Shown: positions 34,729 through 44,775 of the stretch, in pieces | Position numbering within the stretch: the first letter of the stretch is position 1 | How the letters are laid out: the number at the start of each line of letters is the position of its first letter | Assembly (NCBI RefSeq): GCF_000171815.1 | Contig: NZ_ABGR01000006.1 | Location: 62,001-126,000 of the forward strand | Length of the DNA stretch: 64,000 bases | Reading direction: 5' to 3' | Source of the DNA: Vibrio sp. AND4 | GTDB lineage: Bacteria; Pseudomonadota; Gammaproteobacteria; Enterobacterales; Vibrionaceae | Position numbers and translations under genes: made by a program | The notes under the pieces: model-generated | Told to the model about the DNA's origin: nothing | The model's database searches: none | The model's input: only the letters and a program-made list of their open reading frames with translations

Positions 34729-36507
34729 TTATTCTGCGTCTTTTTCTTTCGCAACGGTTACTGCAATCGCTAGCTCCTCTAGAGCCGCTGGGTTTGCAAG
34801 GCTTGGAGCGTCTGTTAGTAGACAAGCCGCCGCCGTGGTTTTAGGGAACGCGATAACATCACGGATGTTTTCTGTACCACATAGCAGCATAACTAGACGG
34901 TCTAGACCAAATGCTAGTCCAGCGTGTGGAGGCGTACCGAATTTTAGCGCGTCCAGCAGGAAGCCGAATTTCAGTTGTTGCTCTTCTGCATTAATACCTA
35001 GGATATCGAATACTGCAGCTTGCATTTCTGCGTTGTGAATACGTACAGAACCACCGCCTACCTCGTAGCCGTTTAGAACCATGTCGTATGCGTTTGAGTT
35101 CGCCGCTGCTGGGTTCGCTTTTAGCTCTTCCGCAGACACACCTAGAGGCGATGTGAATGGGTGGTGCATAGCGTGCAGGTTGCCTTCGTCGTCTTCTTCG
35201 AACATTGGGAAGTCAACAACCCATAGAGGAGCCCATGTGCCTTCTTTAGTTAGACCTAGGTCTTTACCAAGTTTAAGACGAAGTGCGCCTAGTGCTTCTG
35301 CAACGATGTTAGCTTTGTCTGCGCCAAATAGGATGATGTCGCCAGATTCCGCTTGAGTGCGATCTAGGATGCCGTTGATCACGTCTTCGTTTAGGAATTT
35401 AGCTACTGGAGATTGGATGCCTTCCATGCCTGCTGCACGGTCGTTAACCTTCATCCATGCTAGACCTTTCGCACCGTAGATACCTACGAATTCTGCGTAG
35501 CCGTCGATTTGCTTACGAGTAAGCTCAGCACCACCTGGTACGCGGATAACGGCAACGCGACCTTTCTCGTCGTTTGCTGGACCAGAGAATACTTTGAACT
35601 CAACGTCTTTCACTAGGTCAGCAACGTCTACGAGTTCTAGTGGGTTACGTAGGTCTGGCTTATCAGAACCGAAACGACGAATCGCTTCGCTGAACGGCAT
35701 TACTGGGAATTCACCTAGGTCAACGTTCAGTAGCTCTTGCCACATTTCACGAACCATTTTCTCAGTCGTTGCACGAACTTGGTCAGCCGTCATGAATGAC
35801 GTTTCGATATCGATCTGAGTGAATTCTGGTTGACGGTCAGCACGCAAGTCTTCGTCACGGAAACACTTAACGATTTGGTAGTAACGGTCAAAACCAGACA
35901 TCATTAGCAGCTGTTTGAATAGCTGTGGAGACTGAGGAAGCGCGTAGAAGCTGCCTTTGTGAACACGGCTAGGTACTAGGTAGTCACGAGCACCCTCTGG
36001 TGTCGCTTTGGTTAGTACTGGTGTTTCTATATCTAGGAAACCGTTGTCATCTAGGAAACGACGAACAAAGCTAGACGCTTTAGCACGTAGCTTGATGCGG
36101 TCGCTCATTTCTGGGCGACGTAGATCTAGGTAACGGTACTTCAAACGTTGCTCTTCAGAGTTCTTTTGGTTGAAGTCGAGAGGCAGAACGTCAGAACGGT
36201 TGATGATTTCAAGACCTTTCGCCAGGATCTCAACTTCACCTGTTGCCATGTCCTTGTTTGCTTGACTTTCTGGACGAACGCGGACTTCACCAGTTAGTTT
36301 GATACAGAATTCATTACGAAGTGTGTTAGCCACTTCATACGCATCTGCCATATCTGGATCAACTACTACCTGAACGATACCTTCGCGATCTCGCATATCG
36401 ATGAAAATAAGACCGCCTAAATCACGACGACGGTTAACCCAGCCGCAAAGTTCTACAGTTTGTCCTGCAAGGGACTTGTTCAGGTGACCACAGTAATGGG
36501 TACGCAT
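34729..36507 (-). CDS. aspS: Aspartyl-tRNA synthetase
   Basis: The 592-aa class IIb synthetase has an OB-fold anticodon-binding domain ([28 protein letters not shown]), motif 2 ([18 protein letters not shown]), the bacterial GAD insertion (about 290-420) and motif 3 ([13 protein letters not shown]). It charges tRNA-Asp in the cytoplasm. No leader or T-box was seen upstream. Confidence 0.98.
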   Translation of the reverse strand: MRTHYCGHLNKSLAGQTVELCGWVNRRRDLGGLIFIDMRDREGIVQVVVDPDMADAYEVANTLRNEFCIKLTGEVRVRPESQANKDMATGEVEILAKGLEIINRSDVLPLDFNQKNSEEQRLKYRYLDLRRPEMSDRIKLRAKASSFVRRFLDDNGFLDIETPVLTKATPEGARDYLVPSRVHKGSFYALPQSPQLFKQLLMMSGFDRYYQIVKCFRDEDLRADRQPEFTQIDIETSFMTADQVRATTEKMVREMWQELLNVDLGEFPVMPFSEAIRRFGSDKPDLRNPLELVDVADLVKDVEFKVFSGPANDEKGRVAVIRVPGGAELTRKQIDGYAEFVGIYGAKGLAWMKVNDRAAGMEGIQSPVAKFLNEDVINGILDRTQAESGDIILFGADKANIVAEALGALRLKLGKDLGLTKEGTWAPLWVVDFPMFEEDDEGNLHAMHHPFTSPLGVSAEELKANPAAANSNAYDMVLNGYEVGGGSVRIHNAEMQAAVFDILGINAEEQQLKFGFLLDALKFGTPPHAGLAFGLDRLVMLLCGTENIRDVIAFPKTTAAACLLTDAPSLANPAALEELAIAVTVAKEKDAE

Positions 36508-36779
36508 AATGAAATTCCCAATCTCTAAAATATTGTTAACTACCCTCTGTCAGCCTTATTACTGAGCAGAGTAAAGATCCATTTATACGCTGAAAGCCTA
36601 TGAAAATCGACTACTCAACATACAATTAAGTGTGTTTTATCATTCATTGGTGTTTTTTAGTACAACAAATGTTCAAAAGCGCACCAAAGCGAAAAAATTG
36701 CTTGAGATTATAGCGTGAAATTACCTATTTCAGCAAAACTCTCGTAAAGTGGGCGCAGGAAAAAACGTAAAGCAAAGAT

Positions 36780-37646
36780 ATGGAAAATTTACCTCTTCGA
36801 CTTGGATTGACCATGTGGTCACACAACCAGTGGCAACAAAGCTTTTATGGCAGTGGTACCAGACCCGCTGAGCGGCTAGAGAAGTATGCTCAGGTGTTCC
36901 ACACCGTAGAGGGCAACACCACCTTTTATGCCACACCAACGCTCAACACGGTTCAAAACTGGAAAGCCGCGACTCACGACGATTTCAAATTCACCTTTAA
37001 GTTGCCAAAAGCCATCACTCACGAACAGATGCTCCGAGGTTGCGACGAACAGTTACGCGACTTTATGAAGGTTATGGAACCGCTTCACCATCGTGTCGGT
37101 CAATGGACAATCCAGCTCCCTGCCGCTTTTGGTCCTGAGCATCTTGAGCGCCTGAAGAAGTTCTGTGCCAGCTTTCCGCCGAACTTCCCGCTTGGAGTGG
37201 AAGTTCGCCATATGGCGTTTTTCTCCAAAGGTGAAGAAGAGCGTGCGCTGAACCAGTGGCTGTTAGAGAGCGGCATTGACCGCATTATCATGGACAGTCG
37301 CCCTGTATTCGCTGCGCAGCCTACGACTGAAGCGGTAATCGATGCCCACCAGAAAAAGCCTCGCGTCCCAGTGCATGCCATCGCAACTGCTAAGCACCCG
37401 GTGATTCGTTTTATCGGTCATCCAGATATGGACGACAACCTGCGCTTTTTTGAACCTTGGTTGAAAAAGTTACCGGTATGGATTGAACAAGATATCCAGC
37501 CGTACTTGATGATCCACACACCGGATAACGTCTTAGCCCCAGAACTTGCTGAAAAACTTTATAAACAGCTGCAACTTAAGCTTCCACTACCAAATTTGTC
37601 TGTATTTCCGGCCAACGATGGCAACTCGCAAATACAAATGTTTTAG
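36780..37646 (+). CDS. DUF72 family protein (YecE-like)
   Basis: The 288-aa protein has the DUF72 TIM-barrel pattern: RLGLTMWSHNQWQQSFYG, then EGNTTFYATP, KLPKAITHEQM, LGVEVRHMAFF, and IDRIIMDSRPVF. The biochemical function of DUF72 is unknown. Position between aspS and cmoAB matches E. coli yecE. It is divergent from aspS across a 270-bp promoter region. Confidence 0.9.
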   Translation: MENLPLRLGLTMWSHNQWQQSFYGSGTRPAERLEKYAQVFHTVEGNTTFYATPTLNTVQNWKAATHDDFKFTFKLPKAITHEQMLRGCDEQLRDFMKVMEPLHHRVGQWTIQLPAAFGPEHLERLKKFCASFPPNFPLGVEVRHMAFFSKGEEERALNQWLLESGIDRIIMDSRPVFAAQPTTEAVIDAHQKKPRVPVHAIATAKHPVIRFIGHPDMDDNLRFFEPWLKKLPVWIEQDIQPYLMIHTPDNVLAPELAEKLYKQLQLKLPLPNLSVFPANDGNSQIQMF

Positions 37647-37717
37647 CCAAGCTTATAATTAAGAAAATGACAGAGGCGCGAATTTCCCATAAAATACGCG
37701 CCTTTTTTGATGCCTGA

Positions 37718-38488
<771 letters not shown>

Positions 38489-38551
38489 CGAAAAAGTCTT
38501 AACGATTCGCATTTAGTCTCAATTTTTTAATTTACTAATCAGTGAAAAACT

Positions 38552-39523
38552 ATGTTTAATTTTGCTAATTTTTATCAGTTAATCGCGCAAGACACTCGTC
38601 TTCAGCCGTGGCTAAACGTATTACCTCAACAATTAACAGATTGGCAAAATGCTGAGCACGGTGACTTTGGTCGCTGGCTGAAAGCGCTGAACAAGATCCC
38701 ACAAGGTGCACCAAACCAAGTGGACATCAAAAACTCAGTGACCATCAGCAACGATACGCCTTTTCATGAAGGTGAGCTGAAAAAGCTAGAAAGCCTGCTA
38801 CGTACATTCCACCCTTGGCGTAAAGGTCCATACACAGTGCACGGTATTCATATTGATACCGAATGGCGCAGTGACTGGAAATGGGATCGTGTTCTTCCAC
38901 ACATCTCGCCACTGAAAAACCGCAGCGTATTAGATGTGGGTTGTGGAAACGGCTACCACATGTGGCGCATGCTGGGCGAAGGTGCACGCCTAACGGTTGG
39001 TATCGATCCTTCTCACCTGTTCCTAATTCAGTTCGAAGCAATCCGCAAGTTAATGGGCGATGACCAACGTGCTCACCTTCTTCCACTAGGGATTGAACAG
39101 CTGCCCAAGTTAGAAGCGTTCGACACCGTATTCAGCATGGGCGTGCTTTACCACCGTCGCTCTCCACTGGATCACTTAGTGCAACTAAAAGACCAGTTGG
39201 TATCAGGTGGTGAACTTGTCCTAGAGACGCTAGTAATCGAAGGCGATGAGAATGCAGTGTTGGTACCGACTTCTCGCTACGCACAAATGCGTAATGTGTA
39301 CTTCTTCCCTTCCGCAAAAGCACTAAAAGTGTGGCTAGAACTGGTTGGTTTTAACGATGTGCGCATCGTAGATGAAAACGTAACGACTGTTGGTGAGCAG
39401 CGCACAACCAGTTGGATGACCCATAATTCCCTGCCGGACTACCTAGATCCAAACGATCCAAGCAAAACGGTGGAAGGCTATCCTGCCCCTCGCCGAGCAG
39501 TGCTTGTTGCGATCAAGCCATAA
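38552..39523 (+). CDS. cmoB: tRNA U34 carboxymethyltransferase CmoB
   Basis: The 323-aa protein has the CmoB layout: an N-terminal helical part, then [16 protein letters not shown] and a SAM-type core with [19 protein letters not shown]. It transfers the carboxymethyl group from carboxy-SAM to ho5U34 of several tRNAs. Length and order match E. coli. A terminator follows. Confidence 0.98.
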   Translation: MFNFANFYQLIAQDTRLQPWLNVLPQQLTDWQNAEHGDFGRWLKALNKIPQGAPNQVDIKNSVTISNDTPFHEGELKKLESLLRTFHPWRKGPYTVHGIHIDTEWRSDWKWDRVLPHISPLKNRSVLDVGCGNGYHMWRMLGEGARLTVGIDPSHLFLIQFEAIRKLMGDDQRAHLLPLGIEQLPKLEAFDTVFSMGVLYHRRSPLDHLVQLKDQLVSGGELVLETLVIEGDENAVLVPTSRYAQMRNVYFFPSAKALKVWLELVGFNDVRIVDENVTTVGEQRTTSWMTHNSLPDYLDPNDPSKTVEGYPAPRRAVLVAIKP

Positions 39524-39590
39524 TTAACTGAGATTTCTGACATTGTCTTAACTCACTCCCCCAGTTTAGACATTAACCTCTTTCAAATCT

Positions 39591-39624
39591 AATTAAGGAT
39601 GCGTATCGTATCCTTAATTTTTTG
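39591..39624 (+). terminator. Terminator after cmoB
   Basis: The stem ATTAAGGAT / ATCCTTAAT with loop GCGTATCGT is followed by a T-run, about 70 bases past cmoB. Confidence 0.88.
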
Positions 39625-39743
39625 GCTTTTCGTCACTCGTTCTCATTCTGCAAGAGACTATCTCAGATTCTTGCTTGTGAGCGATTGTCGATAACGCTAA
39701 ACTCCTAAAAAACAAACAACTTATTCCAATCCCAAGGTTATCA

Positions 39744-40490
39744 ATGTTTATACGATTGACTCCGGTTGTTGCCATCGCCTTACTGTCTGGATGTACTTTA
39801 ACCAAAGGCGAACAGTACCACCAAGAAACGTTAGCTGCTATTCAAGCTTCCGAAACAAATTTCAATACTCGCGTTACTAATTTAGAGCTTCAACTCAGTA
39901 AGCAGTCGAATCACATCGAAAATCTGGAAGGGCAAGTGGATAAGTTGAGTGATGAACTTAGTACCTTCCGCAAAGAGGCGATGACTCAAGTCGGCAAATT
40001 AAAAGAACCTATCATTGTTCAAGCGCCTGCTCCTGTTCTTGCTACTCCTACCCATGACATTGTTCTTGGTTCAATTGAGCGAGTGACCATCGATTCTATC
40101 AAACAGACATTTGACGCTCGCGTGGATACGGGCGCAGCGACTTCTTCGATGAATGCTATCGATATCGAAAAGTTCGAAAGAAATGGCAAAAACTGGGTAC
40201 GCTTTCACCTCGCTGACAATACCAAGTCAGAGGAAGAAAAAGATATTTGGATTGAAGCGCCAATCATTCGCTACGTGAAAATCCGCCAAGCAACCAATGA
40301 AGAACCGGAGCGTAGAGCGGTTGTTGAACTTTGGATACGCGTTGGAAAAATTCATGAAAAAGCGCAGTTTACGTTGGCAGATCGCTCTCAAATGAACCAT
40401 CCTGTGTTACTGGGAAGAGAATTTATGCGTGACATCGCACTAGTAGATGTCAGCCATAAATACATTCAAACGGAAGAAGAGAAGAAATAA
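39744..40490 (+). CDS. Lipoprotein with retropepsin-like (PF05618) protease domain
   Basis: The 248-aa protein has a lipobox LLSGC (Cys17), then a coiled coil with heptad-like leucines (about 45-85; RVTNLELQLSKQSNHIENLE), then a PF05618-type domain. That family was named ATP-dependent zinc protease, but the core DTGAATSS (128-135) is the aspartic retropepsin flap and catalytic motif. LLGREFMRD near 225 is the second conserved strand. Being lipid-anchored, the domain faces the periplasm. It heads an operon with a multi-TM transglutaminase-like protein and a RimK-related ligase. A protease paired with a ligase suggests removal or processing of a peptide tag (inference). Confidence 0.85.
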   Translation: MFIRLTPVVAIALLSGCTLTKGEQYHQETLAAIQASETNFNTRVTNLELQLSKQSNHIENLEGQVDKLSDELSTFRKEAMTQVGKLKEPIIVQAPAPVLATPTHDIVLGSIERVTIDSIKQTFDARVDTGAATSSMNAIDIEKFERNGKNWVRFHLADNTKSEEEKDIWIEAPIIRYVKIRQATNEEPERRAVVELWIRVGKIHEKAQFTLADRSQMNHPVLLGREFMRDIALVDVSHKYIQTEEEKK

Positions 40491-40501
40491 TAAGGTAGAT
40501 T

Positions 40502-42007
40502 ATGACGTCCAGAATACCCTTTTATCTGTCAATCATTTTTTTGGTTGTAGCGGGCATCGCTTTGAGTGTTTTCAGACATCAGAATTATGGTGTCCCTTGG
40601 ACTCCAGGCGAAACTCGTCAAGTATGGGATGTTGAAGCCCGAGTAGAATTTAATGCAAACGGCGGCGAAATAAAAGCTTCCCTCGCCGCTCCTCATACAC
40701 AAAAAGGTTTTACCTTAATCCGAGAGTCAGCGTCGTCTCCAGGGTACGGTGTTTCTTACTTAAACTCTGATTCAGGTCGCCGAGCTGAATGGTCAATCCG
40801 TCAAGCAACTGGCGCACAGACCATTTACTACAAAGCGCAGTTCTTGGTTGACCCTCAAGCGAAAGTGGATGAACTGCCTCCAACAGGCGAAATCATCAAG
40901 CCAACCCTTTCCGCACCACAACAAGCGGCAGCGAACGCGTTGATCGAGCGTGCAATGAGCCGCTCTGCAGACAATGAAACTTTCGCTCGTGAGCTGATCA
41001 AAACACTCAACGACCCAGACAGCCAAAATGCGGCACTGATTTTAAACGATTTTGACCGCACCGATGCACTGCACAAAATACTGCTCACCGCGGGTGTGCA
41101 AAGCAAAACGGTGGGTGTCATCGAACTAGAAGATGGTCGTCGTCGTCAAACCATTCAACCTATGGTCCAAGTTTGGTCTGGTGACAATTGGGTTCTGTTC
41201 TCACCAAACTCAGAGCAAGCCGCAGCACAACCTAACCTTCTTGTTTGGGATGAATCAAACGTTTCTCTGCTTGACCTTGTGGGCGGTAAGAACAGCCAAG
41301 TTCACTTCTCGATGATTAAACAAGAGTTGACACCAAAAGAAGCGACCAACAATAAAGTGGAAGCTGATGGTTTATTGAATCTATCAATCCACAGTTTGCC
41401 ACTTGAAGAGCAAGCGATGTTTAAAACCATTATGCTGGTGCCAATTGGTGCGCTGATTGTTGTATTCCTTCGCGTCATCATCGGTCTTAAAACATCCGGT
41501 ACCTTTATGCCTGTTCTGATTGCAGTTGCCTTCGTTCAAACGCAACTAATCACTGGTATTGTTGGTTTCCTATTGATTGTGGGCACGGGTCTGATAATAC
41601 GAAGTTACTTATCAAGGCTGAACTTACTTCTGGTCGCGAGGATATCCGCCGTTATCATCACGGTCATTCTGATCATCTCCGTATTCACCGTGGTGGCATT
41701 CAAGATTGGTCTAACTGAAGGCCTAACCATTACTTTCTTCCCGATGATCATTTTGTCATGGACAATCGAACGTATGTCGATTCTATGGGAAGAAGAAGGC
41801 GCAAAAGAAGTCGCGCTTCAAGGTGGTGGCTCACTGCTGACGGCTGTGCTGGTTTACTTGGCGATGACCAACCCGTACATCCAACACCTGACGTTTAACT
41901 TTATTGGCCTTCAGCTCATTGTACTGGCAGGAATTCTACTACTCGGTACATACACAGGCTACCGTCTAACTGAGCTGCGTCGCTTTAAACCACTAGCGGA
42001 GGACTAA
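40502..42007 (+). CDS. Inactive transglutaminase fused to a multi-TM domain
   Basis: The 501-aa protein has an N-terminal membrane helix, a periplasmic transglutaminase-like domain (about 40-260) and a C-terminal block of about six membrane helices (300-490; for example VPIGALIVVFLRVIIGL, GTFMPVLIAVAFVQTQLITG, LIVLAGILLLGTYTGYRL). This is the 7TM-transglutaminase family that accompanies the flanking gene types. I see no convincing Cys-His-Asp triad: the domain has no cysteine near the usual site (LLTAGVQSKTVGVI). It could be the membrane platform and substrate-binding partner of the two enzymes. Confidence 0.85.
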   Translation: MTSRIPFYLSIIFLVVAGIALSVFRHQNYGVPWTPGETRQVWDVEARVEFNANGGEIKASLAAPHTQKGFTLIRESASSPGYGVSYLNSDSGRRAEWSIRQATGAQTIYYKAQFLVDPQAKVDELPPTGEIIKPTLSAPQQAAANALIERAMSRSADNETFARELIKTLNDPDSQNAALILNDFDRTDALHKILLTAGVQSKTVGVIELEDGRRRQTIQPMVQVWSGDNWVLFSPNSEQAAAQPNLLVWDESNVSLLDLVGGKNSQVHFSMIKQELTPKEATNNKVEADGLLNLSIHSLPLEEQAMFKTIMLVPIGALIVVFLRVIIGLKTSGTFMPVLIAVAFVQTQLITGIVGFLLIVGTGLIIRSYLSRLNLLLVARISAVIITVILIISVFTVVAFKIGLTEGLTITFFPMIILSWTIERMSILWEEEGAKEVALQGGGSLLTAVLVYLAMTNPYIQHLTFNFIGLQLIVLAGILLLGTYTGYRLTELRRFKPLAED

Positions 42008-42010
42008 ACG

Positions 42011-42979
42011 ATGTTTGAACGTTTTACCTCGCCAGCGAAACTCCGCCATAAAGGTATTATGGGGATGAACAAGCGCAACCACAGCTACATTGGTCGCTAT
42101 AATGATCGTTCCAAATACCCTTTAGTGGATGACAAGCTAAAAACCAAAATCATCGCTGAAGCAGCAGGTGCAACTGTGCCTGCTCTCATTGGCGTGATTG
42201 CCAGCCAAGCCGAAGTGAAAAAGATCCACAAGATGGTTGAAAACTGGCCTGGTTTTGTCATCAAGCCAGCACAAGGCAGTGGTGGTAAAGGTATCTTAGT
42301 TATCACTTCACACAAAGATGGCGTATATACAAAACCATCAGGGGCAACCTGCAACAAAGCAGAAGTTGAGCGTCATATCAGTAACGCACTCGCGGGCCTT
42401 TTCTCCCTCGGTGGTAAAAATGATGTTGCTGTGGTGGAAAACTTAATTAAGTTTGATGACTGCTTCGATGGCTTTAGTTACGAAGGAGTGCCAGACGTAC
42501 GTATCATCGTATTCAAAGGCTACCCTGTTATGGCGATGATGCGTTGTTCTACGGCAGCATCCGATGGAAAGGCGAACCTCCACCAAGGCGCCGTTGGTGT
42601 TGGTATCGACATTGCCACAGGTCAAGCCATTCGCGCAGTACAGTTCGATCAGCCAGTGACGCATCACCCAGATACTGGGAAAGACTTGTCGACACTGAAA
42701 GTGCCCCATTGGGAGCGTTTGTTAGAACTGGCTTCCAGTGCCTGGGAAATGACGGGCCTTGGCTACATGGGAACTGACATGGTGCTGGACAGAGAAGAAG
42801 GCCCAATGGTGCTCGAGTTGAATGCTCGTCCTGGCCTGGCAATCCAAATTGCCAATGGTGCTGGTCTACTGCCTCGTTTAAAGCATATTGAAAACCTAGG
42901 TGTACCGGCAGAGTATCCCAAGCCAAAAGAACGTGTTGCTTACGCCGCCAAGCAATTTGGTGTAAAGCCTCAGTTCTAA
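42011..42979 (+). CDS. RimK-related ATP-grasp ligase (alpha-L-glutamate ligase-like)
   Basis: The 322-aa cytoplasmic protein has the ATP-grasp core: PGFVIKPAQGSGGKGILVI (ATP lysine and Gly loop), PDVRIIVFKGYPVMAMMRCS, and the metal-binding VLELNARPGLAIQIANGAG. It resembles the alpha-L-glutamate ligase-like (rimK-related) family. It should join an amino acid or peptide to a carboxylate using ATP; the acceptor is unknown. Only three bases separate it from the upstream gene. With the retropepsin and 7TM proteins it forms a conserved but uncharacterised trio. Confidence 0.86.
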   Translation: MFERFTSPAKLRHKGIMGMNKRNHSYIGRYNDRSKYPLVDDKLKTKIIAEAAGATVPALIGVIASQAEVKKIHKMVENWPGFVIKPAQGSGGKGILVITSHKDGVYTKPSGATCNKAEVERHISNALAGLFSLGGKNDVAVVENLIKFDDCFDGFSYEGVPDVRIIVFKGYPVMAMMRCSTAASDGKANLHQGAVGVGIDIATGQAIRAVQFDQPVTHHPDTGKDLSTLKVPHWERLLELASSAWEMTGLGYMGTDMVLDREEGPMVLELNARPGLAIQIANGAGLLPRLKHIENLGVPAEYPKPKERVAYAAKQFGVKPQF

Positions 42980-42986
42980 TCTTCTC

Positions 42987-43014
42987 GCTAGCAGCCATCA
43001 TTTTGGCTGCTAGC
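42987..43014 (+). terminator. Probable terminator after the retropepsin/ATP-grasp operon
   Basis: GCTAGCAGCC / GGCTGCTAGC is a 10-bp stem directly after the stop at 42,979. The T-run that follows is interrupted, so efficiency is uncertain. It may also serve the convergent sphingomyelinase gene. Confidence 0.6.
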
Positions 43015-43128
43015 TTGCTTTTCCTAATGACTTGGTTAAGTTTGATAGCAAACGAGCCATTTGACGCAGTAAGTCGCCTTTCATTCCCTTTCTCATGGTA
43101 TCGCCACTGTTAAAATGGCCTCAGAGCA

Positions 43129-44415
43129 TCAACGAATGTAAAAAGTACTACTGACCGCGTGGTGATCAGAGAGATCCCATCCCCCCCACATAGCAGCATC
43201 AAAATTACGTAATACTTCAATTTTTGCTGTGCTTGATGCTATTGCGCCGTTATCAACATAAAGTAGGTAATCTAACCGCTCACGTTCAGCAGCATCGCCA
43301 CCAGCTAAGTTTATATTTACCAACGGGTCGTAACTGTACTTCAAAGGCCCGGTTAATTCCGGCTCTAATAAATTCAAAGAGTCCAGCAACATGGAAAAGT
43401 CCAGTGGAAACTTATACTTCGCAATGTTGAAATCCCCACCTAAAATGATTGGCTCGCCATCAGGTATGCTCAACTGCTCTAGAAAAGCTTTTATTTCATA
43501 TATCTGTAATATTCTAACATCCCTATGACTTCTTGAGTTCCAAGAGCCTAAGTGGAGATTAAGTAGGTGAAAATTGTGATCATCTTTCAAGATTTTTGTA
43601 TAAAGAACACCTTTATCAGCAGCGCAGTCAGTACCGATACAGTTATTGAAGACATACTGCGATTGAGTAATTATAGGAAACTTACTAAATGTAACCACAC
43701 CACCATCGTAGGTATTACTGCCACCACCATCCAACTTGTCACTTATATAATCAAAGTGTTCATTCATAGTAAAATATATATCTTCTTCGTTTTTTCGACG
43801 AAAAACTTCTTGCATAAATACAATATCATGATCTTTCACTTCTTCCGCAATCCTGGTTGCTCTTATATCCATATTAGATCCAACATGTGGTAGCATCCAT
43901 ACGTTATACGTCAGGACTTTGAGGCTATCCCTCTCGGTAGGCTTTACTGCCTTTTTCTTATCGACGACGAAAGTAACGTTATCATACCCTCCGGTATAAC
44001 TAGCCTTATAATAATATTGATACTCACCTTTCACGTCTGAATAAACATTTCGATCAGATTTAAACCCACTTGCATGAGTGGTTTCAGGGTCAGCGAGAGT
44101 AAATGACATATTTGAACCAAATACATTTCCATCTAGCTTCAACGCGAGTGTGAGGTGCTCATACCCTAAGAAAAAGAAGAAATAGTAGCTCTTACCTGCT
44201 TCTATGTTGCTGTACCGACTTACATTTGCAACGCGATAATATTGATATGGATTTACAACCTCAACATCATTTGCATTTATTATATTTGAATCGCCAGAAG
44301 AAAAAACTCTTATCTCCTCATCTGTATTATTTAATACGTATATATCACTTCCTGCTTCGGCAAAACTTATAATAAAAAGATTAATTATATTAACAATGAT
44401 TATTTTCCTAGCCAT
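43129..44415 (-). CDS. Secreted sphingomyelinase-like phosphodiesterase
   Basis: The 428-aa protein has a signal peptide (about 1-21, ending FAEA), a beta-rich N-terminal domain (25-155) rich in Tyr/Asn/Asp, and an endonuclease/exonuclease/phosphatase-fold catalytic domain. Motifs match bacterial neutral sphingomyelinases: LTYNVWMLP, QEVF (metal Glu), GGDFNI, and the catalytic SDHHAV near the C-terminus. Such enzymes hydrolyse sphingomyelin to ceramide and can lyse host cells. The N-terminal domain could bind membranes or carbohydrate (inference). It is more AT-rich than its neighbours and stands alone, which suggests acquisition. A non-toxin phosphodiesterase remains possible. Confidence 0.82.
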   Translation of the reverse strand: MARKIIIVNIINLFIISFAEAGSDIYVLNNTDEEIRVFSSGDSNIINANDVEVVNPYQYYRVANVSRYSNIEAGKSYYFFFFLGYEHLTLALKLDGNVFGSNMSFTLADPETTHASGFKSDRNVYSDVKGEYQYYYKASYTGGYDNVTFVVDKKKAVKPTERDSLKVLTYNVWMLPHVGSNMDIRATRIAEEVKDHDIVFMQEVFRRKNEEDIYFTMNEHFDYISDKLDGGGSNTYDGGVVTFSKFPIITQSQYVFNNCIGTDCAADKGVLYTKILKDDHNFHLLNLHLGSWNSRSHRDVRILQIYEIKAFLEQLSIPDGEPIILGGDFNIAKYKFPLDFSMLLDSLNLLEPELTGPLKYSYDPLVNINLAGGDAAERERLDYLLYVDNGAIASSTAKIEVLRNFDAAMWGGWDLSDHHAVSSTFYIR

Positions 44416-44732
44416 AAGTTTATACTCACATTAATTTTAAGTTAGTAGATGTTTTCTATTTATTTGTCTTTCCTTAATATTATGGTATCAGCCACCCTTT
44501 TTATAAATAATAAGAGTTTCAGTATATACCCAAGTGACTTCAAGATGCAGGGTTCAGGACATAGTCATTGATTCCCTATTTACCGAAAGTAACCAAGGCA
44601 AGGAAAATAAAAATGGAATAACGACTCTTGCTAACTTATTCGACGAGGCAATGGCTGGCTCTTGGAAAAGTATGTTTAACGGGTACGACCTGAATGGCGT
44701 AAGGCTGAGTCAGGTTAGGCAGCAATACATAC
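44416..44732. other. AT-rich spacer with a possible dispersed Vibrio repeat
   Basis: The spacer lies between the sphingomyelinase and mukB. Bases 44,526-44,550 (TACCCAAGTGACTTCAAGATG) resemble a short element I recall as recurrent in Vibrio intergenic regions. A weaker relative is at about 57,387 (TACCCAAGTAACCGTAAGAT). An open frame of 71 codons (44,534-44,749) starts inside the repeat and ends inside the mukB terminator, so it is not called a gene. Confidence 0.4.
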
Positions 44733-44759
44733 AAAAACGCCCGCAATGATGCGGGCGTC
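44733..44759 (-). terminator. Terminator of the mukFEB operon
   Basis: On the minus strand CGCCCGCA-TCAT-TGCGGGCG followed by T residues lies 17 bases past the mukB stop. Confidence 0.9.
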
Positions 44760-44775
44760 GTATTAAATTCGGAGT

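Noticed and set aside
44534..44749. 71-codon open frame on the plus strand between the sphingomyelinase gene and mukB
   Set aside because: It begins inside a repeat-like sequence, ends inside the mukB terminator, has no Shine-Dalgarno site and no recognisable protein features.
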